Assembly (NCBI RefSeq): GCF_029051645.1
Contig: NZ_JAACFS010000031.1
Location: 1-64,000 of the forward strand
DNA length: 64,000 bases
Reading direction: 5' to 3'
Source of the DNA: Bradyrhizobium sp. CSA112
GTDB lineage: Bacteria > Pseudomonadota > Alphaproteobacteria > Rhizobiales > Xanthobacteraceae
Position 1 is the first letter of the stretch. Each line of letters starts with the position of its first letter. Shown in pieces: positions 33,058-42,901 of this stretch. The translations under genes were made by a program, and so were the position numbers. The notes under the pieces were generated by a model. That model was not told where the DNA came from. It did no database searches and saw only the letters and a list, made by a program, of their open reading frames with translations.

Positions 33058-33849
33058 ATGCCCAAGCTTAAGCGCCCGAGCGACGGCGACAACCGCGGGG
33101 CGACCGATTTCATCGAAAGCCTCGACCGCGGCCTGCGCCTGCTGGAGATGTTCGGCAGCAGCCAACAGGCGATGACGCTGAGCGACCTCGCCAAGGAGGC
33201 CGGCCTGCCGCGCGCGACCGCACGGCGAATTCTGTTCACGCTGGAGCGCGCCGGTTTTGTCGCAACCGACGGCAAGCTGTTTCGCCTCACGCCGCGCGTG
33301 CTGGTGCTGGCGTCAAGCTTTCTGGTTTCCAACCATGTCGTCTCGGTGCTGCAGCCGGCGCTCGATAAATTGTCGAGCGAGGCGCAGGAAATCTCTTCGA
33401 TGGCGATCCTCGATGGCAACGACGTCGTCTTCATCGCGCGCGCCAGCCCGACGCGGATTTTTTCCGCAGGCATCGACATTGGCTATCGGCTGCCGGCCTT
33501 CTGTACCTCGGTCGGTCGTGTCCTGCTGTCGCGGCTGCCCGACGACGAATTGGCCGCGGCGCTCGACCGGATGGATCTCGCAGCCCTGACACCCTTCACC
33601 GTGACCGACAGAAAACTGTTGTTGAAGACGATCATCGCCGATCGTGCGAAAGGCTATTCGCTGGTCGATCGCGAAGCCGAGCCCGGCTTTCGCTCGGTCT
33701 CGGTGCCGGTCCGCCGCTACGACGGCGCGATCGTCGCCGCCATCAACATGGGCGCGCATGTCGACCGCGTATCCGCGGCCGAGATGATCGAACGCTTCCT
33801 GCCGCGTTTGCGCGAGGCAGCGGCCTCGGTGAAGTCGTTGCTGGTGTGA
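33058..33849 (+). CDS. IclR-family transcriptional regulator (PcaR/PobR-like)
   Basis: A 263-residue regulator. N-terminal winged helix (ESLDRGLRLLEMFGSSQQAMTLSDLAKEAGLPRATARRILFTLERAGFV, about residues 20-70) is followed by the IclR effector domain with GYRLPAFCTSVGRVLLSRLPDDEL and AINMGAHVDRVSA. The spacing and sequence resemble regulators of beta-ketoadipate and hydroxybenzoate genes, where the ligand is an aromatic acid or its ring-cleavage product. Start ATG at 33058 follows TTGGAGG; upstream in-frame sequence belongs to the shared promoter. It is divergent from the Rieske gene. Confidence 0.92.
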   Translation: MPKLKRPSDGDNRGATDFIESLDRGLRLLEMFGSSQQAMTLSDLAKEAGLPRATARRILFTLERAGFVATDGKLFRLTPRVLVLASSFLVSNHVVSVLQPALDKLSSEAQEISSMAILDGNDVVFIARASPTRIFSAGIDIGYRLPAFCTSVGRVLLSRLPDDELAAALDRMDLAALTPFTVTDRKLLLKTIIADRAKGYSLVDREAEPGFRSVSVPVRRYDGAIVAAINMGAHVDRVSAAEMIERFLPRLREAAASVKSLLV

Positions 33850-33861
33850 CGGAAGCGTCCG

Positions 33862-34010
33862 CCGTCATTGCCTGCGACAAACGCGGAGCGTTTGCGCAAG
33901 GGAGCGAAGCGACGAAGCAATCCATTCTATCCGGCGTCGCGCGATGGATTGCTTCGCGGAGCCTGTCATCGGGCGCGCATTCGCGCGACCCGTTGGCTCG
34001 CAATGACGGG
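33862..34010. repeat. Palindromic repeat, CATTGCGAG / GAAGCAATCC family (long form)
   Basis: Ends CCGTCATTG and CAATGACGG, inner arms GAAGCAATCCAT and ATGGATTGCTTC. Compared with the 9901 and 29924 copies it carries extra sequence on both sides, including small GGCTCGC-like and AACGCGGAGCG...CGC segments. It lies between the IclR gene and a convergent kinase-like gene. Confidence 0.83.
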
Positions 34011-34063
34011 GTGGACGCCTCGATATGAAGAAGAGAGTCCGAGCACGTTGCTCGACCTGCTTT

Positions 34064-34597
34064 CTAGGCGTTGAGCCCGAAGCGGCGTACGATTTCCTGC
34101 GCGGTCACTTCTGCCGGGTTCATCCCGGTATCCAGCTTGAGACAATGTGGCCGCGGCACGGCGGTGAGGTCGTAGCGGTCGAACTCCCGGATCAAATGTT
34201 CTCCTGAAGTTATCTTGCCCCGCGCCACCCGGTCGGGATTGCCGACCCTGCGCAATGCTTCTTCGCGCGAGCAGTGCAGGAAGACCGGAAGCAATTCGCC
34301 GCTGCGACGTTGCACGATCTCCTCGATCTGCCTGAAATGCTCTCGGTCGTCAGGCTCGGCATAGCAGAAGGTCGTGACCAGCAGCGGCACGCGATGTTCG
34401 GCGGCAGCATCAATGGCCGAACGTCTGACGTCATGGACAAGCTCCCAGAATCCGGGCGCGCCGAAATCGAAGATCGTGAGCGCCAGATCGATGGCGGCGT
34501 GATTGTCCATCAGCCGCCCCGGCACGATCCGGAGCAGCGCCTTTGCAACCGTCAGCTTGCCGGCCGCGGGCGCTCCATGGAGGAAAAGCAGCTTCAT
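34064..34597 (-). CDS. P-loop nucleotide kinase-like protein
   Basis: A 177-residue protein with a Walker A motif GAPAAGKLT at residues 8-16, a D-rich segment after it, a VFLHCSREEALRRVGNPDR lid-like region and a terminal LDTGMNPAEVTAQEIV segment as in small nucleotide/shikimate/AAA-type kinases. The substrate cannot be assigned. It is probably cytoplasmic. It ends near the repeat at 33862 and starts 14 bases before the stop of the small membrane protein gene upstream, so it may be co-transcribed with it. Confidence 0.75.
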   Translation of the reverse strand: MKLLFLHGAPAAGKLTVAKALLRIVPGRLMDNHAAIDLALTIFDFGAPGFWELVHDVRRSAIDAAAEHRVPLLVTTFCYAEPDDREHFRQIEEIVQRRSGELLPVFLHCSREEALRRVGNPDRVARGKITSGEHLIREFDRYDLTAVPRPHCLKLDTGMNPAEVTAQEIVRRFGLNA

Positions 34598-34611
34598 GCG
34601 CTTCAGACGCG

Positions 34612-34845
34612 TTATGGAGGGGGCAATCGCTTCAGCGCCGCCGCTATCGCTTCGAACTTGGCGACGATCTGTGGTGTCACCAGATAACGCAGCGTGCCCG
34701 CGACCGTGAGGCCGACGACGATCGCGATGATCGTGTACTGCGTCGTCAACACGGCCAGCAGTATCGTGCGCAACCTGCGCCGCCGGACTTTCGGCGGTTT
34801 GGCGGCAGCAGGGAGGAGGGCGTCTTCGCCTTCAACCGTACTCAT
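34612..34845 (-). CDS. Small single-pass membrane protein of unknown function
   Basis: A 77-residue protein: a basic cytoplasmic stretch (KPPKVRRRRLR) before one hydrophobic helix (TILLAVLTTQYTIIAIVVGLTVAGTL, about residues 28-53) and a short tail. The basic flank predicts an inside N-terminus. Not recognised. Start ATG at 34845 is preferred; the longer frame reads antisense through the PilZ gene. Lying between a PilZ and a kinase-like gene, it may share their transcript. Confidence 0.55.
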   Translation of the reverse strand: MSTVEGEDALLPAAAKPPKVRRRRLRTILLAVLTTQYTIIAIVVGLTVAGTLRYLVTPQIVAKFEAIAAALKRLPPP

Positions 34846-34870
34846 GCGGTCCGACCTGACAAGACCGCAT

Positions 34871-35230
34871 TCAGTATTCGGAAAGGAACTGATCGAGGCG
34901 GGACTGCAGCCGCCTGTTGGCCCGTTCGCTGGCGCGCAGCTTGCGCACCCAGTGCAGCGGGACGACGCCGCTGTCCTCGTGCACATTGGCGAACACCAGG
35001 CCCGCCGCATCGCGGCTGCGCCAGACGAGGCGCGCCGTACACGAGATTGCCTTGCGCTCGATTTCGAAGTCCACCTCGTCGGGGACAAGGGCCGCGCCTT
35101 CAAATTCGATCTTCGCGCCAAACATGCTGAAGTTGCGCACGGCGCAGGCGATCGTTGAGCTGCGGCCGTTGAACGCGACGAGGCCGCCGTAATAGACGCG
35201 GCTTCTGGGCAGGTGACGACGCTCGAGCAT
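34871..35230 (-). CDS. PilZ domain protein
   Basis: A 119-residue protein. An RRHLPRSRV opening, near residues 4-12, resembles the RxxxR part of the c-di-GMP binding motif, and NFSMFGAKIEFEG, near residues 38-50, resembles the (D/N)xSxxG part. A GLVFANVHED strand and a charged C-terminal helix follow. Probably a small effector responding to cyclic di-GMP; the second motif has N for D, so binding is likely but not certain. Start ATG at 35230 follows AGAGGA. The target process is not shown by the neighbours. Confidence 0.8.
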   Translation of the reverse strand: MLERRHLPRSRVYYGGLVAFNGRSSTIACAVRNFSMFGAKIEFEGAALVPDEVDFEIERKAISCTARLVWRSRDAAGLVFANVHEDSGVVPLHWVRKLRASERANRRLQSRLDQFLSEY

Positions 35231-35372
35231 GGTTCCTCTCCATTCGATTAACGAATTGGTAACACAATTCAAGGGTGTGCCGCTGCATAGAACTCGTGCC
35301 GTGGTTAACCGCGGCCATGCGGTTGTACGAGCGGAGCCCGCCCCGATAGGTTGTAGTGCTATGGCGGGGAGA

Positions 35373-36278
35373 TCAGGAGGCCGCGCTGCGCAGGCCGAAG
35401 GCGTGCTTGTCGTGCAGCACCGGCGCGACCGCATCGACCAGCCGCGTCGCTGCGGCGTCGACCGAAAGCCCAGCGGTATCGACCACGGCGGAGGCGCGGG
35501 CGTAGAGCGGCTCGCGGCTGACCAGGATGTTGCGCAGCTCCGCCATCGCGGAACGATCGTCCGCCATCGGGCGCAGATCGCCCTGGCCGCGGACGCGGGC
35601 CATGTGCTCTTCCGGCTCGGCCTTGAGCCAGATGGTGTAGAACGACGACAGGATGAGGTCGAAGGTCAGCGGCTCGGAGACGATGCCGCCGCCGGTCGCC
35701 AGCACCATTAACTCTTTCCGCGCCAGCAATTGCGAAAGCGCCGCCTGCTCCATGCGGCGAAAGCCTTCCTGGCCGTAGAGCGCGATGATCTCGGCGACGG
35801 ATAATCCGTTCTGCGCCTCGACCTCCTTGTTCAGCTCGACGAACTTCCAGCCGATCTTCTTCGCCAGCATCTTGCCGAGCGTGGATTTGCCGGCGCCGCG
35901 CAGGCCGATCAGGGCGATGCCGGCGAAGGAGATCCGCCGCTGCGCCGACAGGCCGCCGCCGGCGAGCGCGTCCTTCGCCTGCGCAATCTGGGCGGGCGTT
36001 GCCTTGCGCAGGAGGTCGCGGATGACGGCCCAGTCCGGCGCCGGCTCGGTAGCGGGAATGAGGTCTTCGAGATGCGCGCCCATCGCGTTCGACACGCGCC
36101 GCAGCAGCACGATCGATACGTTGCCCTTGCCGCTTTCGAGCTGCGCGATGTAGCGCTCGGAAATCCCTGATACCTTGGCGAGTACCTTGCGCGACATGCC
36201 GCGAAGGGCGCGCATGGTGCGCACACGCTGGCCAAGCTGCTCGAGAAAGCCGGTTTCGGGGTCGCTGGCCTCGGTCAT
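35373..36278 (-). CDS. boxR: BoxR/BzdR-like regulator: XRE helix-turn-helix fused to shikimate kinase-like domain
   Basis: A 301-residue regulator. XRE-type helix-turn-helix (RVRTMRALRGMSRKVLAKVSGISERYIAQLESG, about residues 18-75) and, after a linker, a shikimate kinase-like domain with Walker A GLRGAGKST at 125-133. This fusion is the hallmark of BzdR/BoxR, which repress benzoate catabolic operons and are released by benzoyl-CoA. The gene is divergent from a benzoate-CoA ligase gene and close to boxC and boxB, supporting the assignment. A TGCA-N6-TGCA site before boxC matches the motif I recall for BoxR. Start ATG at 36278. Confidence 0.9.
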   Translation of the reverse strand: MTEASDPETGFLEQLGQRVRTMRALRGMSRKVLAKVSGISERYIAQLESGKGNVSIVLLRRVSNAMGAHLEDLIPATEPAPDWAVIRDLLRKATPAQIAQAKDALAGGGLSAQRRISFAGIALIGLRGAGKSTLGKMLAKKIGWKFVELNKEVEAQNGLSVAEIIALYGQEGFRRMEQAALSQLLARKELMVLATGGGIVSEPLTFDLILSSFYTIWLKAEPEEHMARVRGQGDLRPMADDRSAMAELRNILVSREPLYARASAVVDTAGLSVDAAATRLVDAVAPVLHDKHAFGLRSAAS

Positions 36279-36369
36279 TTCCCTCGTTCGGCTTTACCTG
36301 CTGGTGAACGGATTTCGGAAACATAATGCCGATGAGGATTGACAGCAAGCGCCGCTGGTGTCTTTGTAT

Positions 36370-36381
36370 GAATTATAATTC
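36370..36381. promoter_or_regulatory. Perfect 12-base palindrome before the benzoate-CoA ligase gene
   Basis: GAATTATAATTC lies 24 bases upstream of the GTG start, in the gap shared with boxR. It could be an operator or part of an AT-rich promoter. It contains no TGCA motif, so it may serve a regulator other than BoxR. Confidence 0.5.
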
Positions 36382-36404
36382 TTAAAACCCAGGGGAGAAG
36401 CGTC

Positions 36405-37952
36405 GTGAGCGGCATGTCCGGTTCGTACAATGCGGTGACCTGGCTGCTCGACCGCAACGTCGACGAGGGCCGGGGGAAGAAGCTCGCCTTCACCGATACC
36501 GTCTCCGAGCTCACCTACGGCGATCTGCAGAAGCAAAGCTGCCGCGTCGCCAACATGCTGCGCCGGCTCGGCGTCCGCCGCGAAGAGCGCGTCGCGATGA
36601 TCATGCTGGATACCGTCGATTTTCCTTCCGTGTTTCTGGGCGCGATCCGCGCCGGTATCGTGCCGGTGCCGCTCAACACACTGCTGACGTCGGATCAATA
36701 TGCCTATGTGCTGGCGGACTGCCGCGCGCGCGTGCTGTTCGTTTCCGAAGCGCTGCTGCCGGTGGTCAAGGACATCGTCGGGCGGATGCCGGATCTCGAG
36801 CACGTCGTCGTCTCCGGCAAGGACGCGCACGGCCACAAGAAGCTCTCCGACGGGCTCGCGCGCGAAAGCGATTCCTTCGCGACCGCGCCGACCCATGCCG
36901 AGGAGCCGGCATTCTGGCTCTATTCGTCCGGCTCGACCGGAATGCCCAAGGGCGTGCGGCATCTGCATTCCAATCTGCAGGCCACGGCAGAAACCTACGC
37001 CAAGCAGGTGCTCGGCATTCGCGAGCACGACGTTTGTCTGTCGGCGGCCAAGCTGTTCTTCGCCTATGGCCTCGGCAATGCGCTCACGTTTCCGATGTCG
37101 GTCGGCGCGTCGACGGTCTTGAACACCGACCGGCCGACGCCGGCCGCGATGTTCGCGCTGATGAACAAGTATAACCCGACCATCTTCTACGGCGTACCGA
37201 CCCTGTTCGCCGCGATGCTCAACGACGAGACGCTGAAGGACGCGCGGGCCGGCAATCGTCTGCGCATATGCACTTCGGCCGGTGAGGCGCTGCCGGAGTC
37301 CGTCGGCAATGCCTGGAAGGCGCGCTTCGGCGTCGACATTCTCGACGGTGTCGGCTCGACCGAGCTGTTGCACATCTTCCTCTCCAACGCGCCCGGCGAC
37401 ATCAGGTACGGCTCCTCTGGCCGCCCCGTGCCCGGCTACAAGGTGCGGCTCGTCAATGAAGCAGGCGCCGAAGTGCCCGATGGCGAGGTCGGCGAATTGC
37501 TGGTCGATGCGCCCTCGGCAGGAGAAGGCTACTGGAACCAGCGAGCCAAGAGCCGGCAGACCTTTGAGGGCCACTGGACCCGCACCGGCGACAAATACAT
37601 CCGCGACGCCGACGGCCGTTACACCTTCTGCGGCAGAAGCGACGACATGTTCAAGGTCTCCGGCATCTGGGTTTCGCCGTTCGAGGTCGAGAGCGCGCTG
37701 ATCACCCATCCGGCCGTGTTAGAGGCCGCCGTCGTGCCCGAGGCCGATCCGGAAGGATTGCTGAAACCAAAAGCCTTCGTCGTGCTGCGCGCCGGCACCA
37801 GGACCGATGATCTGCATGAGGCGCTGAAGGAGCACGTCAAGCAGAAGATCGGCCCGTGGAAATATCCGCGCTGGATCGACGTGGTGGACAGTCTGCCGAA
37901 GACGGCGACGGGGAAGATTCAGAGATTCAAGTTGCGGGATGGCGTATCGTAA
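36405..37952 (+). CDS. Benzoate-CoA ligase family protein
   Basis: ANL-type ligase of 515 residues that would activate benzoate, or a close aromatic acid, to its CoA ester in the cytoplasm. The phosphate loop is YSSGSTGMPKGVRHLH near residues 171-186, followed by GVGSTELLHIFLSN, RTGDKYIRDADG and the C-terminal PKTATGKIQRFKL with the catalytic Lys. The short NAVTWLLDRNVDEGRGKKLAF opening matches BadA/BclA-type ligases. GTG at 36405 has AGGGGAG 7 bases upstream; ATG 36414 is an alternative. Divergent from boxR and upstream of boxC/boxB, it supplies benzoyl-CoA to that pathway. Confidence 0.9.
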   Translation: MSGMSGSYNAVTWLLDRNVDEGRGKKLAFTDTVSELTYGDLQKQSCRVANMLRRLGVRREERVAMIMLDTVDFPSVFLGAIRAGIVPVPLNTLLTSDQYAYVLADCRARVLFVSEALLPVVKDIVGRMPDLEHVVVSGKDAHGHKKLSDGLARESDSFATAPTHAEEPAFWLYSSGSTGMPKGVRHLHSNLQATAETYAKQVLGIREHDVCLSAAKLFFAYGLGNALTFPMSVGASTVLNTDRPTPAAMFALMNKYNPTIFYGVPTLFAAMLNDETLKDARAGNRLRICTSAGEALPESVGNAWKARFGVDILDGVGSTELLHIFLSNAPGDIRYGSSGRPVPGYKVRLVNEAGAEVPDGEVGELLVDAPSAGEGYWNQRAKSRQTFEGHWTRTGDKYIRDADGRYTFCGRSDDMFKVSGIWVSPFEVESALITHPAVLEAAVVPEADPEGLLKPKAFVVLRAGTRTDDLHEALKEHVKQKIGPWKYPRWIDVVDSLPKTATGKIQRFKLRDGVS

Positions 37953-37960
37953 CCTTTCTC

Positions 37961-38083
37961 ACGTCGTCCCTGCGAACGCAGGGACCCATAGCCACCGGCC
38001 TTCGTTGTGACCAAAGGTCTCACACATCACGCGTCAATGGATAAGCCGCGGCGTATGGGTCCCTGCGTTCGCAGGGACGACGT
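37961..38083. repeat. Palindromic repeat, GTCGTCCCTGCG...CCCATA family
   Basis: Left arm ACGTCGTCCCTGCG then CGCAGGGACCCATA; right arm GTATGGGTCCCTGCG then CGCAGGGACGACGT. It lies between the ligase and alpha/beta hydrolase genes, both on the same strand, so any termination may be partial. Confidence 0.9.
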
Positions 38084-38128
38084 GAGAGAGGAGTGCGACG
38101 TCTGGATCACTTTCGGAAAACTTACAGC

Positions 38129-38947
38129 ATGACAACCCTTACCCCCTCCGGCTTTCTCACCGTCGGCGCTTCGCATCTCGAATACCGCATGATCGGCCCG
38201 TCGCCCGAGGCCGCGCCGACCATCGTGGTGCTGCATGAGGGGCTCGGATCGGCCGGGCTGTGGGGCGACTTTCCCGAAAAACTTCAGGCCGCGACCGGCG
38301 CCGGCGTGTTCGTCTATTCGCGCGCCGGTTATGGCCATTCGACGCCGGTGAAACTGCCGCGGCCGCTCGACTACATGCATGTCGAGGCGCTCGACGTGCT
38401 GCCGAAACTGCTCGACAAAATCGGCTTTCGCCGCGGCCTGTTGCTCGGACATTCCGACGGCGCCTCGATCGCGGCGATCTATGCGGGCTCGCATCAGGAT
38501 CACCGCGTCCAGGGTCTCGCGTTGATCGCCCCGCATTTCATCGTCGAGGATATTTCGGTGGCCTCGATTGCGCAGATCCGGAACGCCTATGAGACCACGA
38601 ACCTGAAAGAGAAGCTGGCGCGCTGGCACAAGGATGTCGACAACGCCTTCTATGGCTGGAACGGCGCCTGGCTCGATCCGGAATTCCGCAACTGGGATAT
38701 TTCCGAGTACCTCGCCTATATCCGCGTACCGGTGGCGATCCTGCAGGGTGTGGACGACCAGTATGGAACAATGCGCCAGGTCGAGATCGCGCGGGAAGAG
38801 TGCTACTGTCCGGTCGATGTGATTGTCATCCCGGGAGCGGGACATCAGCCGCATCGCGAAGCGCCGGGGGCGACGCTCGATGCGATCTTGGAATTCGCAA
38901 ACGCGGTGTTGCACGTCGATGACGGCTCGCAGGGACGGGCCGCGTAA
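38129..38947 (+). CDS. Alpha/beta hydrolase
   Basis: A 272-residue cytoplasmic hydrolase. The HEGLGSAGLWGDFP segment (oxyanion region), nucleophile elbow GHSDGAS near residue 111, and PGAGHQPHRE near the C-terminus (catalytic His) are all present. The reaction is unknown; in the middle of the benzoate cluster it could hydrolyse a CoA thioester or lactone intermediate, or salvage dead-end products. Start ATG at 38129; a longer frame from 38093 lacks a better ribosome-binding site. It is 48 bases before the DUF309 gene. Confidence 0.85.
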   Translation: MTTLTPSGFLTVGASHLEYRMIGPSPEAAPTIVVLHEGLGSAGLWGDFPEKLQAATGAGVFVYSRAGYGHSTPVKLPRPLDYMHVEALDVLPKLLDKIGFRRGLLLGHSDGASIAAIYAGSHQDHRVQGLALIAPHFIVEDISVASIAQIRNAYETTNLKEKLARWHKDVDNAFYGWNGAWLDPEFRNWDISEYLAYIRVPVAILQGVDDQYGTMRQVEIAREECYCPVDVIVIPGAGHQPHREAPGATLDAILEFANAVLHVDDGSQGRAA

Positions 38948-38995
38948 CGCGTTTCGCTATGCGCCTTCCCTGACGCTTTCCGGGACGGTGTCCCT

Positions 38996-39508
38996 ATGAC
39001 CGCGCCCTCAGGCACCGGCAATCTGCCGCTGCCGCGATGGGCTTATGTGCCTGGCCAGTCCGAGCAAGCCGGCGCCGATTACGAAACGCTGTCGCAGATC
39101 GCAGCTCAGGTGCCGCCGCGCTTCCGCGGTTACGTGCCGGCGCGCCATCCGGCGCTGCGCTACGGCATGATGCTCAACGACCACGGCTACTTCTGGGAGT
39201 CCCAGGAGATCCTGGAAGCGGTATGGGCGGCGGCGCCGCAGGGCGGCCGCGAACGGATTCTGTTGCGCGCCTGTATCCTGATCGCGACCGCGAATTTGCG
39301 GCTGCGTATGCAGAGACCGCATGTCGCCTCGCGCCTGTTTGGCGAAGCGCTCGGCCAGCTCGAGGCGCTGGGTGCGCGCAATGCCGGTGGCGACGGGTTT
39401 GCCGACGGCTTCCCGGTCGCGGCGCTGGCGGCGCTCATCAAGGCCAAACCGGCCCGGCCGCTGCTCTCCACCGCCGATTGGGTGGCATTCGCCGCTTGCC
39501 GAACATGA
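38996..39508 (+). CDS. DUF309-like protein
   Basis: A 170-residue, mostly helical protein with LNDHGYFWESQEILEAVW near residues 60-77, matching the (Y/F)xExHExLExxW signature of DUF309, followed by ERILLRACILIATANLRLRM. DUF309 proteins are of unknown function; the conserved acidic/His residues may bind metal. It lies between the hydrolase gene and boxC, and is probably carried along as part of the cluster. Start ATG at 38996. Confidence 0.7.
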   Translation: MTAPSGTGNLPLPRWAYVPGQSEQAGADYETLSQIAAQVPPRFRGYVPARHPALRYGMMLNDHGYFWESQEILEAVWAAAPQGGRERILLRACILIATANLRLRMQRPHVASRLFGEALGQLEALGARNAGGDGFADGFPVAALAALIKAKPARPLLSTADWVAFAACRT

Positions 39509-39554
39509 AGCAAAATGCATGTTCCGACGTTTTAGACTAGACTCGATCAAAAAC

Positions 39555-39570
39555 ATGCACTATTGTGCAT
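39555..39570. promoter_or_regulatory. Candidate BoxR operator before boxC
   Basis: ATGCAC-TATT-GTGCAT is a 16-base palindrome containing TGCA-N6-TGCA, the repeat described, to my recollection, for BzdR/BoxR binding. It lies 45 bases before the boxC start and overlaps a possible -10 element. Confidence 0.7.
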
Positions 39571-39614
39571 CTAACGAACCAAGCAAACCTTAAGAAAACG
39601 ACAGAGGGTGGCCC

Positions 39615-41303
39615 ATGGCCGGTGAAGATCGCGTCCTCGCAGGCGGCGCGAAATACATCGATTTTCAAACGGATCCGTCGCGCTACCGGCACTGGAAGCT
39701 CGCCGTCGAGGGCGAGGTCGCGACCCTCACCATGGATGTCGATGAGAACGCCGGCCTGTTCGAAGGCTATCAGCTCAAGCTGAATTCCTACGATCTCGGC
39801 GTCGACATCGAACTCGCGGACGCCGTGCAGCGGCTGCGTTTCGAGCATCCGGAAGTGAAGGTGGTGGTGATGCGCTCGGGCAAGAACCGCGTGTTCTGCG
39901 CCGGCGCCAATATCCGCATGCTGGCGGGCGCCACCCACGCCCACAAAGTCAACTTCTGCAAATTCACCAACGAGACCCGTAACGGCCTGGAAGATTCGTC
40001 GGAAAATTCCGGGCAGCGCTTCATCACCGTCGTCAACGGCACCGCGGCCGGCGGCGGCTACGAGCTGGCGCTCGCGACCGATCACATCATCATGGCCGAT
40101 GACGGCGCCGCCGCCGTGGCGCTGCCGGAAGTGCCGCTGCTCGCGGTGCTGCCGGGCACCGGCGGGCTGACGCGCGTGGTCGACAAGCGCAAGGTGCGCC
40201 GCGACCATGCCGATTTCTTCTGCACCATCGAGGAAGGTATCAAGGGCAAGCGCGCCGTTGCATGGCGGCTGGTCGACGAGATCGCGCCCAACAGCAAGCT
40301 CGAAGGCAAGGTCGCCGAGCGCGCCAAGGAATTCGCTGCCGCCTCGAAGCGCAACGGCAGCGGCAAGGGCATCGCGCTTGCGCCGCTCAACCGCACCATC
40401 GACGACAGCGGCATCCGCTACGGTTTCGTCAGCGTCGACATCGACCGCGCGGCGCGGATTGCGACCATTTCGATCAAGGCGCCGGAAGCGGCCCCGCCTG
40501 ATGACATCGACGGCCTGATCGCGCAGGGCGCGTCGTTCTGGCCGCTGCAGGTGGCCCGCGAGCTTGATGATGCGATCCTGCACTTGCGCATCAACGAACT
40601 CGAAATCGCGATGCTGGTGTTCAAGTCGCATGGCGATGCCGCCAATGTAGTGGCCTGCGACACGTTCCTCGAAGCCAACAAGGCGCACTGGCTGGTCAAC
40701 GAGATCAGGCACTACTGGAAGCGCGTCTTGAAGCGCATCGACGTCACCTCGCGCACGCTGGTGACGCTGGTCGAGCCCGGCTCCTGCTTCGCCGGCACGC
40801 TGGCCGAACTCGTGTTCGCCGCCGACCGCTCCTACATGCTGATCGGCTCGCGGCAGGGCGACAACCGCCAGCCTCCGGCGATCCAGCTCACCGCGCTGAA
40901 TTTCGGCCCCTATCCGATGAGCCACGGCCTGACCCGGCTGCAGTCGCGCTTCCAGGCCGATCCGTCCGATCTGGAGCGCGCGGAAGCCACCATCGGCACC
41001 ACGCTCGATGCTGAGGAAGCCGAGGAGCTCGGCCTCGTCACCTTCGCGCTCGACGATATCGATTGGGACGACGAGGTGCGGGTGTTCCTGGAAGAGCGCA
41101 CCAGCTTCTCGCCCGACGGTCTCACCGGCATGGAAGCGAACCTGCGCTTCGCCGGACCGGAGACCATGGAATCGAAGATCTTCTCGCGTCTCACGGCGTG
41201 GCAGAACTGGATCTTCCAGCGCCCCAATGCGGTCGGCGAAGAGGGCGCGCTGCGCCGCTACGGCACCGGTCAGAAGGCGCAGTTCGATATGACGCGGGTT
41301 TAG
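39615..41303 (+). CDS. boxC: 2,3-epoxybenzoyl-CoA dihydrolase BoxC
   Basis: A 562-residue crotonase-superfamily enzyme that opens the ring of 2,3-epoxybenzoyl-CoA, releasing formate and 3,4-dehydroadipyl-CoA semialdehyde. The length and the two crotonase-like regions are specific to BoxC. The first crotonase domain has VVMRSGKNRVFCAGANIRMLAGATHAHKVNF near residues 80-110 and NGTAAGGGYELALATDHIIMADDGAAAVALPEVPLLAVLPGTGG with oxyanion-loop glycines. Start ATG at 39615 (GGTGGCCC before it, weak). Together with boxB it forms the core of the aerobic box pathway. Confidence 0.95.
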   Translation: MAGEDRVLAGGAKYIDFQTDPSRYRHWKLAVEGEVATLTMDVDENAGLFEGYQLKLNSYDLGVDIELADAVQRLRFEHPEVKVVVMRSGKNRVFCAGANIRMLAGATHAHKVNFCKFTNETRNGLEDSSENSGQRFITVVNGTAAGGGYELALATDHIIMADDGAAAVALPEVPLLAVLPGTGGLTRVVDKRKVRRDHADFFCTIEEGIKGKRAVAWRLVDEIAPNSKLEGKVAERAKEFAAASKRNGSGKGIALAPLNRTIDDSGIRYGFVSVDIDRAARIATISIKAPEAAPPDDIDGLIAQGASFWPLQVARELDDAILHLRINELEIAMLVFKSHGDAANVVACDTFLEANKAHWLVNEIRHYWKRVLKRIDVTSRTLVTLVEPGSCFAGTLAELVFAADRSYMLIGSRQGDNRQPPAIQLTALNFGPYPMSHGLTRLQSRFQADPSDLERAEATIGTTLDAEEAEELGLVTFALDDIDWDDEVRVFLEERTSFSPDGLTGMEANLRFAGPETMESKIFSRLTAWQNWIFQRPNAVGEEGALRRYGTGQKAQFDMTRV

Positions 41304-41316
41304 ACAGGTATTGCTG

Positions 41317-41406
41317 CGTCATGGCCGGGCTCGTCCCGGCCATCCACGTCTTCTTTTCATCAGCAAGAAAAGACGTGGATGCCCGGCACAAGGCCGGGCA
41401 TGACGG
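41317..41406. repeat. Palindromic repeat between boxC and boxB
   Basis: Outer arms CGTCATGGCCGGGC and CCCGGGCATGACGG-like sequence, inner arms CCATCCACGTCTT...AAGACGTGGATG. It sits in the middle of the box operon; its right end reaches within 12 bases of the boxB ribosome-binding site. Confidence 0.8.
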
Positions 41407-41431
41407 CAAATGTGCACAAAGGAGCACGGCC

Positions 41432-42874
<1,443 letters not shown>

Positions 42875-42901
42875 ACCACCCCGTCATCGGGGAGCAGTAA
42901 G

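Noticed and set aside
34612..35121. Long form of the small membrane protein
   Set aside because: The added N-terminus is antisense-phase translation of the PilZ gene; ATG 34845 gives a sensible single-pass protein.
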